DNA from: Lachnospiraceae bacterium
Lineage (GTDB): Bacteria; Bacillota_A; Clostridia; Lachnospirales; Lachnospiraceae
Direction of reading: 5' to 3'
Length of the DNA stretch: 64,000 nt
Assembly (NCBI GenBank): GCA_009911175.1
Contig: QXWX01000021.1
Span: forward strand, 17,861-81,860
Shown here: in pieces, positions 1 through 8,615 of the stretch
Numbering within the stretch: the first letter of the stretch is position 1
How the letters are laid out: each line of letters starts with the position of its first letter
Made by a program: the position numbers and the translations under genes
Notes under the pieces: generated by a model
What the model was told of the DNA's origin: nothing
The model's input: the letters and a program-made list of their open reading frames with translations, nothing else
The model's database searches: none

Positions 1-2
1 AG

Positions 3-188
3 CAGCCAGATGATTACAATGCAGAAACAGATGTCGGTTTTCTTACAGATATATGCGGTACTGCAATTCCTGTAAGGGAAGGGGATGTTGTGGTTCTATT
101 TCCGGAAGATGTACATAAGCCGAAGTGTATCCGGTTGGATTCCTGCCGCGTAGAAAAGGTGGTTATTAAGGTGAGGCTGGAAGAGTAG
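3..188 (+). CDS. YhcH/YjgK/YiaL family protein, C-terminal part
   Basis: The window opens inside this gene. The frame from base 3 reads 61 codons to a TAG stop, including VGFLTDICGTAIPVREGDVV and FPEDVHKPKC, followed by a KVVIKV strand. This matches the C-terminal cupin-like half of the YhcH/YjgK/YiaL (DUF386) family, whose conserved PEDxHxP segment lies in the beta-barrel and is linked to sugar metabolism (sialic acid and 2,3-diketogulonate loci). The start is outside the window. Nothing else of its operon is visible; the next gene is on the other strand. The family call rests on the PEDVHKP motif and the ending. Confidence 0.75.
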   Translation, partial: QPDDYNAETDVGFLTDICGTAIPVREGDVVVLFPEDVHKPKCIRLDSCRVEKVVIKVRLEE

Positions 189-225
189 GGGCAGGATTTC
201 CGCAGGTTTTGTATATGGGGAAGAT

Positions 226-345
226 ATAGTGAGCGCCAGATAAATCTGTCGCTCGCTATATCGTGATGCGCGTAGCCGCATGAGGAATTATGCCGCTTTG
301 CGGCTTCAGCAGCAAACCGAACCTACCGGCTTTAGCCGGTAGTAG
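226..345. repeat. Dispersed palindromic repeat, copy 1
   Basis: The gap between the YhcH-like gene and the convergent ATPase gene holds an intergenic repeat containing GAGCGCCAGATAAATCTG and, further on, AGCCGCATGAGGAATT. Both blocks recur near 29018-29075, and a degenerate first block is near 26301. A second hairpin (ACCGGCTTTAGCCGGT, about 325-340) follows and may act as a terminator for the convergent genes. No ORF is apparent. Confidence 0.6.
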
Positions 346-381
346 TTCAGTTTACTACTTCCCTTTTCATTCAACATCCTT

Positions 382-1956
382 TCAGGCATCTTCAATGATA
401 CAAGTATGCCTGTGTCTATCTTTCCCCGCCCCTTTTTCATAACTGATCCCCACCAGCAGAATCCGTCCCCCATACTCCGCAAGCGCCGCCGGATATCTCT
501 TTTCTTTGATCTGCCCGATGGCACCCTTTGCGGATTGATTCCATTTCAGTTCAATGACAAGCGCAGGCATCGGCGATGCTTTCTTTGGAAAATAGACAAT
601 ATCCGCATATCCATCCCCGGCCGGCAGTTCTTCAAATTTGAGATAATGATCTTTATAACTGAAATACGCCAGCTTGATCACACTGCGAAGTGCCTGTTCG
701 TCATTATAGTAAAGAATTGCGGTTTCTTCTGCATGGATCTTCTGAATCTGCGCGGCAACAGCCTCCGCATTTTTATGGACGGTATCAAAAATGAGCTGTT
801 CGCTTTCACGGATCCGCCGGATCGTATCATCCCGCTTCACCTCACGGATCGCACGGGCAAATTCCAGCCGGATCTCCTCATTCGGAATATGCACCTGCTT
901 CGATTCCTCATCATAGGCAAGATATCCCAGATGGATCAGCAGCGTGAGCACATCATCCCGGTTCTGAAAGGTGATCAGGTCATTGGAAAATCCGCTGGTA
1001 TCCACCGGAACATCAATGCCGCCGAGCAGCTTTGCGATTGCCGCCGACAGGCCGTCAAAATCCAGACTGATATAGCCCATCAGATTTTTCGCGGCAGAGC
1101 TTTCGGTCCAGTAGGAATAAAATTTATTGCTTCGAATAGCTTTCATGACGGAATTTGGATTATAGACTGACCCTGCCGGATCGAGGGTATATCCGTCGTA
1201 CCATTGCTTCATCAAGGAAAAATCCCGGTGATATTCTGCGCAGAGCTTTTGCACGTCGGCTTCCGTAAATCCTGCATATTCCGCAAATTCCATGGGGCAG
1301 ACCATGGAATATTCCTGAAAATCGGAGATGGCGGACTGTGAACCGTCTTTTTTGACAGGCAGGATCCCGGTCATATATGCGGCGGCAAATATCCGGGCTG
1401 TGGTGCCGCTGCTCTTAAAGAGCGTGCGCAGAAATGCCAGATACTGCTTCTGGACCTCGGGTGTTTCCCGGATGGGAGCATCCCACTCGTCAATGATCAT
1501 AATGAATTTATTTCCCGTCAGTTCGGTGGCATTGATCAGGGTGGTGGAAAAGGATTCGTCCTTTTTTAAGTCTGGATAGGCATTGGAAAGCTCTTCTGTG
1601 ACCTTGCGCCTGATAAAGGACGGAAGCTCCTCCTCTCCGGACTCTCCCATAATATTCGTAATATCAAGATAGATCACATCAAACTGATTCCGATATTTCC
1701 GATCATTCTCCATATCATCCGCGGCAATCTCCAGGTCGTCAAAAAGCTCCGAAGAATCGCAGGTCTTATCGTAATACGCGCACAGCATCTGTGCGGCAAA
1801 AGATTTTCCAAAGCGGCGCGGCCTGCTGACACAGGTCAGCCTTCGGGGCGTATCGATGGTGCCGTTGATCAGATGGATCAGTCCACTTTTATCTACATAG
1901 ATATCATTCCGGATACCGCGAAAGCCATGATTGCCGGGATTCAGATAGGTTCCCAT
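382..1956 (-). CDS. AAA-ATPase/PD-(D/E)XK nuclease-like protein (AAA_9/DUF1703 type)
   Basis: A 524-aa protein of the family abundant in gut Firmicutes and Bacteroidetes. The N-terminus has the family opening with a YVDKSGLI segment, then a Walker A-like RPRRFGKS loop near residue 47 and a Walker B strand IMIIDEWDAP near residue 150. The C-terminus has the PD-(D/E)XK-like core: ADIVYFP, then LVIELKW about 20 residues later, giving D...ExK. Such proteins are predicted ATP-dependent nuclease-like factors, but their role is unknown. The ATG at 1956 is preceded by an AGGAGGTGAGC ribosome site. It stands alone, convergent with the YhcH-like gene. A relative lies at 22556-24238. Confidence 0.8.
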   Translation of the reverse strand: MGTYLNPGNHGFRGIRNDIYVDKSGLIHLINGTIDTPRRLTCVSRPRRFGKSFAAQMLCAYYDKTCDSSELFDDLEIAADDMENDRKYRNQFDVIYLDITNIMGESGEEELPSFIRRKVTEELSNAYPDLKKDESFSTTLINATELTGNKFIMIIDEWDAPIRETPEVQKQYLAFLRTLFKSSGTTARIFAAAYMTGILPVKKDGSQSAISDFQEYSMVCPMEFAEYAGFTEADVQKLCAEYHRDFSLMKQWYDGYTLDPAGSVYNPNSVMKAIRSNKFYSYWTESSAAKNLMGYISLDFDGLSAAIAKLLGGIDVPVDTSGFSNDLITFQNRDDVLTLLIHLGYLAYDEESKQVHIPNEEIRLEFARAIREVKRDDTIRRIRESEQLIFDTVHKNAEAVAAQIQKIHAEETAILYYNDEQALRSVIKLAYFSYKDHYLKFEELPAGDGYADIVYFPKKASPMPALVIELKWNQSAKGAIGQIKEKRYPAALAEYGGRILLVGISYEKGAGKDRHRHTCIIEDA

Positions 1957-2066
1957 GGGTGCTCACCTCCTGCTGACATTATAATATTTCCGCAGGGGTT
2001 CTGCAATATGAAAAATGAATCTCCAAACCCATCAGAAGTGTGCTAAAATAAATCTATACTGTGCGG

Positions 2067-2098
2067 CAGATTTCATCGGCCGTGAGCACAACTAAAAA
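2067..2098. repeat. Dispersed repeat, right-end module
   Basis: The block GGCAGATTTCATCGGCCGTG, followed by an AGCACAACTAAAAA tail, recurs with few changes at 29106-29138 (CAGATTCCATCGGCCGTGAG and ATAACTAAAA). There it is linked to the left module also found at 226-345. It lies in the 181-bp gap between the divergent ATPase and PH-domain genes and may carry regulatory signals, but none is clear. Confidence 0.5.
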
Positions 2099-2137
2099 CA
2101 AAGCTCTATACAGAGACTTCAGGAAAGGAATTTTACT

Positions 2138-2506
2138 ATGATTGATTTTGAAAACGGCAGCTTCGTGAAGCTTATGAAAACGGATTCTGTAGGAAAAGGG
2201 ATTGACCAGCTTTTGATTCCGGGAGAAACGATCATCGGAAGCTACAAGGGAATCCGCGATTCCGTCACATTTACCGACAAGCGTGTCATTGCGGTCAACG
2301 TACAGGGACTGACAGGGAAAAAGAAGGATTACACCTCGCTCCCCTATTCTAAGATACAGGCGTTTTCCGTAGAGACATCCGGCGTATTTGACATGGACAG
2401 CGAATTGGAGCTGTGGTTCAGCAGCATCGGGCTTGTCAAGTTTGAATTCAGCGGAGGCAGCGATATTGTAAAAATAGGACAGACCATAGCGGAATTTGTT
2501 TTATAG
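2138..2506 (+). CDS. PH domain-containing protein
   Basis: A 122-aa protein that reads as a single bacterial pleckstrin-homology-like domain: a short helix, then the strand series GETIIGSYKGIRDSVTFTDK, RVIAVNVQGL, the basic KKKDYTSLPYSKI segment and a C-terminal strand/helix with ELWFSSIGLVKFEF. These small proteins occur as stand-alone genes in Firmicutes; their ligand is unknown. The ATG is preceded by AGGAAAGGAATTTT. It is divergent from the ATPase gene and followed by 189 bp without a convincing gene before the AraC regulator. Confidence 0.7.
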   Translation: MIDFENGSFVKLMKTDSVGKGIDQLLIPGETIIGSYKGIRDSVTFTDKRVIAVNVQGLTGKKKDYTSLPYSKIQAFSVETSGVFDMDSELELWFSSIGLVKFEFSGGSDIVKIGQTIAEFVL

Positions 2507-2695
2507 TAGGAAAGAATGAGCCTATTTTTAAAGAAAATTTAGTATATATCCGAAAAAAAGGTATGTTTTCCGGGTATTTACTTGAAAAAGAGGTGATGTT
2601 ATGCTGTACTCCTATGCTCAATGTATGGAACGATATAGGAATGATCATTAAGGAACTGACCATGAACAAAACAACCCGACAGGAGGCAAATAAAA

Positions 2696-3607
2696 ATGGA
2701 CACATCAGCTTTTGAGAAAAACCTGCGGGAGAATGTAGAGTATGACCACACAGATATCCCGATCTACATCCGTACCTACGATCTGAGCGTATTTCCGGAT
2801 ATGCGCGTGGCCTGCCACTGGCACGATGACCTGGAGCTGATCTATATCTGGAAGGGGAGGATGCGCTACTGCATCAACGACAGCCATGTCGTGTTAAAAG
2901 AAAATGATACCCTGCTGGTAAATGTGCGCCGGCTCCACTACGGCTATTCCTATGCGGAAAAGGAATGCCGGTTTTCGTGTGTCCGGTTCCATCCGTCCCT
3001 GTTTGCCGGGAACCGGCATCTCCGCGAAAAATACATGGATCCCATCCTGGACAATGCAGCTTTGGAATACGTGCATTTTCATTCCGCGCAGACCTATGGC
3101 CGGGAGATCGCGGAACTGATCAAGCAGATCGTAAGCTGCAAGGCCGCCGCGGAAACGGCCTACGAAATGGAGGTGGTCGCTGTCATGCATATCCTGTGGT
3201 GCAGGCTCCTGCGGTATCGGGAGCTGTTCCCGGATCAGCCAGGCAAAGCGTCCGGCAGTCCGAGCCATGACAACGGCGGCCTGGAGATCCAGAAGCAGAT
3301 GATGACGTTTGTTTACCAGCATTTTGGCGAAAATATATCCATTGAGGACATCGCCGTTTCCGCCCAGGTAAACCAGGACAGGTGCCGGCGCATTTTCAAG
3401 CAGTGCCTTCAGCAGACGCCGGTCCAGTTTTTAAATGCATACCGGCTGGAGGTCAGCGGAAATCTTCTGCGGGACACGGACCAGAGCGTCACGGAGATCG
3501 CCGAGCGCTGCGGCTACCGCCACAAAAGCCATTTTGCAAAGGCATTTTCAAGGTGCTACGGCTGCACGCCAAGGGAATACCGGAAGAAATATCAGGGAAC
3601 AACATAA
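2696..3607 (+). CDS. AraC-family transcriptional regulator
   Basis: A 303-aa one-component regulator. Residues about 15-100 form a cupin sensor (the segment CHWHDDLELIYIWKGRMRY is typical of the AraC_binding double-stranded beta-helix). Residues about 200-300 form the two-helix-turn-helix domain: ENISIEDIAVSAQVNQDRCR is the first HTH and VTEIAERCGYRHKSHFAKAF with the CTPREYRKKY ending is the second. A strong AGGAGG site precedes the ATG. Sugar or cell-envelope signals are usual for this subfamily, but the neighbours do not identify a target; the ABC exporter downstream is separated by 328 bp containing a palindromic element. Confidence 0.9.
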   Translation: MDTSAFEKNLRENVEYDHTDIPIYIRTYDLSVFPDMRVACHWHDDLELIYIWKGRMRYCINDSHVVLKENDTLLVNVRRLHYGYSYAEKECRFSCVRFHPSLFAGNRHLREKYMDPILDNAALEYVHFHSAQTYGREIAELIKQIVSCKAAAETAYEMEVVAVMHILWCRLLRYRELFPDQPGKASGSPSHDNGGLEIQKQMMTFVYQHFGENISIEDIAVSAQVNQDRCRRIFKQCLQQTPVQFLNAYRLEVSGNLLRDTDQSVTEIAERCGYRHKSHFAKAFSRCYGCTPREYRKKYQGTT

Positions 3608-3639
3608 CGCGTACTTCTGACGCAGGGGTTGATGTGATC

Positions 3640-3803
3640 TGGTATAACCCACGATAATTATCCACACCTTTCGCTTGTCTAAATTTCCATCTGCCGCGTC
3701 AGCTTCAATCGACGATGCTACCGGCATCGCCTCATTCAGCTTCCTTGCACATGGAAATTTATCCTGCGCGTAAGGTAGTGGTAATTATTGTGGGTTATAC
3801 TAG
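3640..3803. repeat. Palindromic MITE-like element
   Basis: Long imperfect inverted repeat: GGTATAACCCACGATAATTA near 3641 is mirrored by TAATTATTGTGGGTTATAC near 3782-3800. Inside, AAATTTCCAT (about 3684) pairs with ATGGAAATTT (about 3751). The element fills the gap between the AraC and ABC genes and could fold as one cruciform or hairpin. It carries no ORF, so it is either a non-autonomous mobile element or a REP-like sequence. Confidence 0.6.
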
Positions 3804-3822
3804 TTTGAATCATCACAGGATC

Positions 3823-3852
3823 GTGACATTGCTGTGAGTGGATTGTGACATT
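3823..3852 (+). promoter_or_regulatory. Direct repeats GTGACATT upstream of ABC exporter
   Basis: GTGACATT occurs at 3823-3830 and again at 3845-3852, 22 bp apart on the same face of the helix, just ahead of a TATACT box (3860-3865). Paired direct repeats at two-turn spacing are typical of OmpR-type response-regulator sites, which often control such exporters. No two-component system is encoded in this window, so the assignment is inferred. Confidence 0.35.
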
Positions 3853-3935
3853 TTCCTGTTATACTGAACATGTGCTCAAAAAATTCCTAACTGTACGGTT
3901 GGAAAAATCTGATATGATTCAGGAGGAAACAATTC

Positions 3936-4757
3936 ATGAGACCCATTGTTTTAAAGGCCCGGGGCCTGAAAAAATATTATCGTTCAGGGGAAAATGTAAC
4001 AAAAGCGCTGGACGGCATCGACATGGATATCTCTTACGGGGAATTTGCCGCCATTGTCGGCACTTCCGGAAGCGGAAAATCCACGCTGCTCCACATGCTG
4101 GGCGGTCTGGACAGTCCCACCGAGGGTACGGTTCAGGTAGGAGATAAGGAATTGACCAGTATGAATGATGAAGAGCTGGCGGTCTTCCGCAGGCGCAGCA
4201 TCGGCTTTGTGTTTCAGCAGTACAATCTGGTGCAGACGCTGAATGTCCGGGAAAATATAGTTCTTCCGGTACTGCTGGATGGAGGAACGATCGATGAAGA
4301 CTATTGCCGGGAGATCGTAACGCTTTTAAAGATTGATGAAAAGCTGGAGCAGTTTCCCAATCAGCTCTCCGGCGGGCAGCAGCAGAGGGTGGCGATCGCC
4401 CGGGCGCTTGCCGGCAAGCCGTCCATCGTGCTGGCAGACGAGCCGACAGGAAACTTGGACAGCAGGACCAGCCAGGACGTGATGGCATTTCTCAAGGCCG
4501 GCAACCAGCGGTTTCAGCAGACCATGGTGATGATCACCCACAACCCGGAGATCGCCCAGATGGCGGACCGCATCATCCGTATTGAGGACGGCCGGATCAA
4601 GTCCGGCGGAGCAGGACAATGGGGATCCAGCAGGATTGGTTCCATCGGAGCAGAGCAGCCGGAACCCGCGCGGATCAGCAGACAGCCGGAACCGGCCGGA
4701 TCAGCCCGACCCAGCAGCGGAAAGGAGGCTCACACCCATGTTTCAGGTGAGAAATAA
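3936..4757 (+). CDS. ABC transporter ATP-binding protein (MacB/LolD type)
   Basis: A 273-aa ATPase that energises the FtsX-type permease encoded next. Walker A GTSGSGKSTLLHML is near residue 43, the Q-loop FVFQQYNLV near 92, the signature LSGGQQQRVAIARAL near 145, Walker B IVLADEPTGNLDS near 168 and the H-loop MITHNPEI near 200. The last about 45 residues (after RIIRIEDGRI) are a Ser/Gly/Pro/Glu-rich tail not found in the core family. The gene overlaps the permease start by 20 bp, indicating translational coupling. Substrates of such pairs include peptides and antimicrobials; the cargo cannot be read from sequence. Confidence 0.9.
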   Translation: MRPIVLKARGLKKYYRSGENVTKALDGIDMDISYGEFAAIVGTSGSGKSTLLHMLGGLDSPTEGTVQVGDKELTSMNDEELAVFRRRSIGFVFQQYNLVQTLNVRENIVLPVLLDGGTIDEDYCREIVTLLKIDEKLEQFPNQLSGGQQQRVAIARALAGKPSIVLADEPTGNLDSRTSQDVMAFLKAGNQRFQQTMVMITHNPEIAQMADRIIRIEDGRIKSGGAGQWGSSRIGSIGAEQPEPARISRQPEPAGSARPSSGKEAHTHVSGEK

Positions 4758-7359
4758 AGAGGTCATCCGCCTGCTCACAGGCCGGCAGATGAAGAAGAAC
4801 CGGCAGAGAAATGCCATTGCCATCGGAGCCATCATCCTGACCTCCATCCTGTTTTCCGCGCTGTTTACGGTGAGCGGCGGGATTCTGGAAGTGGCGCGGC
4901 AGAGCATGATGCGCGCATCCGGAAGCTCGGCGCAGGCTGTGATCAAGTTTTTGTCCATGCCGGAATATGAGAATGTGAAAGCAGCCGGAGGATACGAGAA
5001 GATCGGATATTCCATCGTGACCGGGACCGGGGCGCACGAAAGCCTTCAAAAGCTCTATACGGAGGTCCGGTACGGGGAAACGTATTCGGCTCAGTCATTC
5101 CGATCATTTCCCACAGAGGGAAGGATGCCGGAAGAGAAAATGGAGATCGCCGTCCCCCGCCTTGTCCTGGACGCGATGGGGCTTCCGGATCGGCCTGGAA
5201 GCCGGATCGTATTTCCAATCATGGTTGACGGGACACTGCGCGAAGATACCTTTACCCTGTGCGGCGTCTGGGACGGGGATCCGGTTGCGCCCGCACAGCA
5301 GGTATGGGTATCGAAAGCCTACAGTGAGGAGATCGCGCCGACGCGGATGACCAGCTTTGGAGAGGGCATGCCTTATGAGGGAACGGTCATGGCGGACATT
5401 GATTTTTCCAATACCTGGAACCTCCAGGGAAAATGGGCAAATCTGATCGCGCGGGCCGGACTGCCGGAGGATACCCCGGGCGGGATCAACCCGGCATATT
5501 CGTCACTCAGCGTCGATCTCTACACGATCCTGACCATAGTCATCCTTCTGGCGGTCATCCTGGTTTCCGGCTACCTGATCATTTACAATATTTTTTATAT
5601 TTCCGTCACCCAGGATATCCAGTATTACGGCCTGCTGAAAACCATCGGGGCTTCCGGAAAGCAATTGCGCCGGATCGTTCTGCGGCAGGCAATGGGCCTG
5701 TCCGCCGTCGGGATCCCCGCAGGGCTTCTGGCAGGATACGCCGTGGGATATCAGCTCCTTCCATACGTAGTGATGCTGTTCCTGCAGACCTATGAATTTG
5801 AGGATTATACGATATCTCCGGCAGTGCTGGCCGGGGCGGCGCTGTTCAGCCTGCTGACGGTGTATATCAGCTTCCGTTCGCCGGGACGGATTGCGGCATC
5901 CGTTTCCCCTGTGGAAGCGGTGCGCTATACCGGCGAGACCCAACAGAAGGGCGCGCCGGGGCGATGCCGGAAAAGCATATGGCAGTGTGTGGAAGCACAT
6001 CGAAGCATCCTGTGGAAACGGAAAGCGCATATAAAAATGATGCGGAAGAAAAAAACAAGTACATTGGGATTCGGAAAATCCGCAAAGCAAAAGAATGCGC
6101 CTGCGATCCTTGCCCTCCGGAACCTGCGCCGTGACGGAAAAAAAGCGGTGCTGGTGATCCTGTCCCTCTTTTTAAGCATGACTCTTTTAAATACCACATA
6201 CACCATCATCAGCGGATTTGACCTGGAGCAGTATGTGGAAACACAGACCAACGGTGATTTTGAGGTGACGGACTGGACGGTGGCCATGGCCGGACAATAT
6301 GACAAGAACCTGGAAGGGATCGACAGCGGATTTGAAGAAGCAGTGAGCCGGCTTCAGGGGCTGACCCGGTTTGAAAAGGTCTATTGCGAGCTTGGACAGG
6401 CGGATCTTTCGGAGCACGCTCTGGAGCGCCTGGCCTGGGAAAACGAGCAGGGAAATGAATATACGGATATGTGCGACCTGGAAAGAGGACAGGAGCCGCT
6501 GTATGCTTACGCGGCTACGGGAACGCTGGTGGAGCATGCGGTATATACGGATGGAGAATTTGACGCGGAAAAATGGGCCCAGGGGACATACGTAGTCTAT
6601 TGCGACGGCGCGCCCTGGTGGGGCGTGAAGCCGGAGATGCTGTATCAGCCCGGAGACAGGATCACTCTGGAGGGAAAGGAAGGGCAGAAAAAGGAATATA
6701 CGGTGATGGCGGTCGGAGAGCTGCCCTCCACACTGACCGCGCGTATGGCTATCAGCATCGGGATCAACGTGATCCTGCCGGAGCAGGAATTTGCGGAGCT
6801 GTACGGTGAGAAACAGCCCTTAAGCGTGGTCTATGATGTGGAAAAATCTCATCGGGATGAGGCAGAAAAAATCACGGCGAAATGGATGGAAGACTCTGGC
6901 ATGGTCTGCATTTCCTTTGAAACGCTGAAGGAAGAATTTCAGAAAACGAAGCAGGTGTTTACCATGATCGGCGGAAGCCTGAGCCTGGTCCTTGGGGCGA
7001 TCGGGATCCTGAACTTTATCAATATCATGGTCACAGGAATTCTCACAAGACAAAAGGAGCTTGCCATGCTCAGCGCCGTGGGCATGGGCGGCAGGCAGAT
7101 GAAGCGGATGCTGATCTGGGAGAGTGCGGCATACATCGGCAGCGCGTCGGTCCTGGCCGTCACGGCAGGCAATCTGCTGAGCTGGCTCATCTGTCAGGAT
7201 GTGGTGATCCGGAATCAGTGGGCGTTTGCGTATCACTTTACGGTTGTTCCGGTGGCGGTGTGCCTGCCGCTCCTGTTGCTGGCAGCTTCGGCGGTGCCGC
7301 TGGTGTTCTATAAAAAACTGTGTGCGGGGAGCGTGGTGGAAAGGCTGCGGTATTGCTGA
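4738..7359 (+). CDS. ABC transporter permease, FtsX family
   Basis: An 873-aa membrane protein. I chose the ATG at 4738 (MFQVRNKEVIRLL) because AAAGGAGG precedes it and upstream codons in the same frame fall inside the ATPase gene. Helix 1 is about residues 28-50, then a large extracytoplasmic domain, then three helices of a first FtsX domain (about 255-390, with LLKTIGASGKQLRRIVLRQA). A basic linker of about 60 residues precedes a second extracytoplasmic domain and a C-terminal FtsX domain with LAMLSAVGMGGRQMKRML. It partners the preceding ATPase. The size and two FtsX domains fit MacB/YtrF-like exporters rather than BceB. Confidence 0.85.
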   Translation: MFQVRNKEVIRLLTGRQMKKNRQRNAIAIGAIILTSILFSALFTVSGGILEVARQSMMRASGSSAQAVIKFLSMPEYENVKAAGGYEKIGYSIVTGTGAHESLQKLYTEVRYGETYSAQSFRSFPTEGRMPEEKMEIAVPRLVLDAMGLPDRPGSRIVFPIMVDGTLREDTFTLCGVWDGDPVAPAQQVWVSKAYSEEIAPTRMTSFGEGMPYEGTVMADIDFSNTWNLQGKWANLIARAGLPEDTPGGINPAYSSLSVDLYTILTIVILLAVILVSGYLIIYNIFYISVTQDIQYYGLLKTIGASGKQLRRIVLRQAMGLSAVGIPAGLLAGYAVGYQLLPYVVMLFLQTYEFEDYTISPAVLAGAALFSLLTVYISFRSPGRIAASVSPVEAVRYTGETQQKGAPGRCRKSIWQCVEAHRSILWKRKAHIKMMRKKKTSTLGFGKSAKQKNAPAILALRNLRRDGKKAVLVILSLFLSMTLLNTTYTIISGFDLEQYVETQTNGDFEVTDWTVAMAGQYDKNLEGIDSGFEEAVSRLQGLTRFEKVYCELGQADLSEHALERLAWENEQGNEYTDMCDLERGQEPLYAYAATGTLVEHAVYTDGEFDAEKWAQGTYVVYCDGAPWWGVKPEMLYQPGDRITLEGKEGQKKEYTVMAVGELPSTLTARMAISIGINVILPEQEFAELYGEKQPLSVVYDVEKSHRDEAEKITAKWMEDSGMVCISFETLKEEFQKTKQVFTMIGGSLSLVLGAIGILNFINIMVTGILTRQKELAMLSAVGMGGRQMKRMLIWESAAYIGSASVLAVTAGNLLSWLICQDVVIRNQWAFAYHFTVVPVAVCLPLLLLAASAVPLVFYKKLCAGSVVERLRYC

Positions 7360-7361
7360 GG

Positions 7362-7406
7362 GGCCGGATGCCTTGCGGTAAAGTGCGAGGCGTCGTGAAC
7401 AGTAAC
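7362..7406. repeat. Partial copy of the GAACAGTAA palindromic element
   Basis: GCCGGATGCC followed by an AAGTGCG block and GTGAACAGTAAC resembles the right end of the element at 17574-17772 (GCCGGATGCC, GAGTGCG, GTGTGAACAGTAA). Only this half is seen here, immediately after the permease stop. Confidence 0.45.
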
Positions 7407-7447
7407 TAAGAATCTGCAAAGAAATAAAAAAACTGATAAAAAAAGAT

Positions 7448-7474
7448 TAAAAAAGTCGAAAAATCTGTTATAAT
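7448..7474 (+). promoter_or_regulatory. Putative promoter of the antiporter operon
   Basis: A TATAAT box at 7469-7474 sits in a very A/T-rich stretch with a weak TTAAAA at 7448-7453 (15-bp spacing), about 80 bp before the first antiporter gene. The position fits the operon promoter; the -35 is poor. Confidence 0.4.
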
Positions 7475-7552
7475 AGACAATAGCGTTTTGAAAACTACGC
7501 GGACATCGGCGCAAATGCGGCGCCGATGCTGCTGCGCAAGGGAGAGAAGATC

Positions 7553-8020
7553 ATGCTGTTGTTATTTTTTGGTGTATGGATCATATTCAACGGGACAATT
7601 ACTGCGGAGATTGCCGTGATCGGCGCAGTGATTGTCCTTTTCATGTTTGCGTTTATCTGCAGGTTTATGGATTATAGCCTGAGACAGGAGTTTCTTCTAT
7701 ATAAAAGAAGCGTCTGCCTTCTGCGCTATATCCTTGTGCTGATCATGGAGATCATCAAAGCGAATATGGCGGTCACCCGTCTGATCACGTCGAGCAGCGA
7801 GGTGGTGGAGCCGGTGATGGTGCGTGTCCATACGAATCTGAAATCCAAATTCTGCAGGGTGCTACTGGCCAATTCCATCACCCTGACGCCGGGGACGATC
7901 ACGGTGTCGATGGATGAGGAAGAGTGCGTGGTACATTGCCTGGACAAGTCCCTCTCGGAGGGGATGGGGGATTCCGTGTTTGTGAAAATGCTGGAGAAGC
8001 TGGAAAGGATTGGTGAGTGA
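7553..8020 (+). CDS. mrpE: Mrp-type Na+/H+ antiporter subunit E
   Basis: About 155 aa beginning MLLLFFGVWIIFNGTITAE, the usual opening of MrpE/MnhE, with two or three N-terminal membrane helices, then a soluble part containing the family segment VLLANSITLTPGTITVSMD. MrpE is a small subunit of the multi-subunit cation/proton antiporter and is needed for assembly. I prefer the ATG at 7553, preceded by GGGAGAG, over an in-frame ATG nine codons earlier. It is the first gene of a ten-gene operon; the next ATG lies one base after its stop. Confidence 0.85.
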   Translation: MLLLFFGVWIIFNGTITAEIAVIGAVIVLFMFAFICRFMDYSLRQEFLLYKRSVCLLRYILVLIMEIIKANMAVTRLITSSSEVVEPVMVRVHTNLKSKFCRVLLANSITLTPGTITVSMDEEECVVHCLDKSLSEGMGDSVFVKMLEKLERIGE

Positions 8021-8021
8021 T

Positions 8022-8615
8022 ATGCGGATCATATTGGAACATTCGTGGATCTTTATCTCCATTTTCCTGTTTCTTGCGATCCTTCTGCTTTTGTGTCTGA
8101 TCCGCGCCATCAAAGGGCCGACCATTGCCGACCGGGTGGTGGCGGTGAATATGATGGGAACCATTGTCATGGTGGTGATCGCCATGCTTGCCGTGTACAT
8201 GGGAGAAGGATACCTTCTGGATATCTGCCTGATCTATGCCATGATCAGCTTTCTTGCGGTGGTGGTGCTGACCAAGGTGTACAGCGGCGTGCATCTGGAG
8301 AAGCTGGCCAAGCACAGGAAACTGAAGCAGGGCGAAAAAGCCGGGCAGACTGAAAACACCCGTGAGAGTGAATCCGGCAGAAAGCAGGCTGAAAACATCC
8401 CTGAGAGTGAATCAGGGAGAGGACAGACTGTGCAGATCCAGGAGGGAGAATATGAGGGAAATCCGGCAGAAAACATCCAGGAAGAAACAACGAAGATGCA
8501 AGGAACACTGGCGAAAATGAACCGGACTGGTGAAGCAGAAACAGCAGAAAAAGCAAGCGGGGAAAAGCAGCAGATAGCTGGCAGTATAACCCCGGAAAGG
8601 AGTGTCTGGCTATGA
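8022..8615 (+). CDS. mrpF: Mrp antiporter subunit F with long hydrophilic tail
   Basis: Residues 1-85 carry three membrane helices and the MrpF/MnhF hallmark RAIKGPTIADRVVAVNMMGT; the family is normally 85-95 aa. Here a charged tail of about 110 residues follows, containing an imperfect 13-residue repeat (ENTRESESGRKQ, then ENIPESESGRGQ, with a weaker third copy), visible in DNA as a 39-bp repeat at about 8352 and 8391. The tail is probably cytoplasmic and disordered. The ATG at 8022 is preferred over an upstream in-frame TTG. The stop overlaps the next start by 4 bp. Confidence 0.8.
   Translation: MRIILEHSWIFISIFLFLAILLLLCLIRAIKGPTIADRVVAVNMMGTIVMVVIAMLAVYMGEGYLLDICLIYAMISFLAVVVLTKVYSGVHLEKLAKHRKLKQGEKAGQTENTRESESGRKQAENIPESESGRGQTVQIQEGEYEGNPAENIQEETTKMQGTLAKMNRTGEAETAEKASGEKQQIAGSITPERSVWL

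Noticed and set aside
406..1170. A 254-codon plus-strand frame opposite the AAA-ATPase
   Set aside because: No ribosome site or domain; the minus strand carries Walker and nuclease motifs.
4582..4737. N-terminal extension of the ABC permease
   Set aside because: The in-frame extension lies within the ATPase gene and lacks a ribosome site; the ATG at 4738 has AAAGGAGG.
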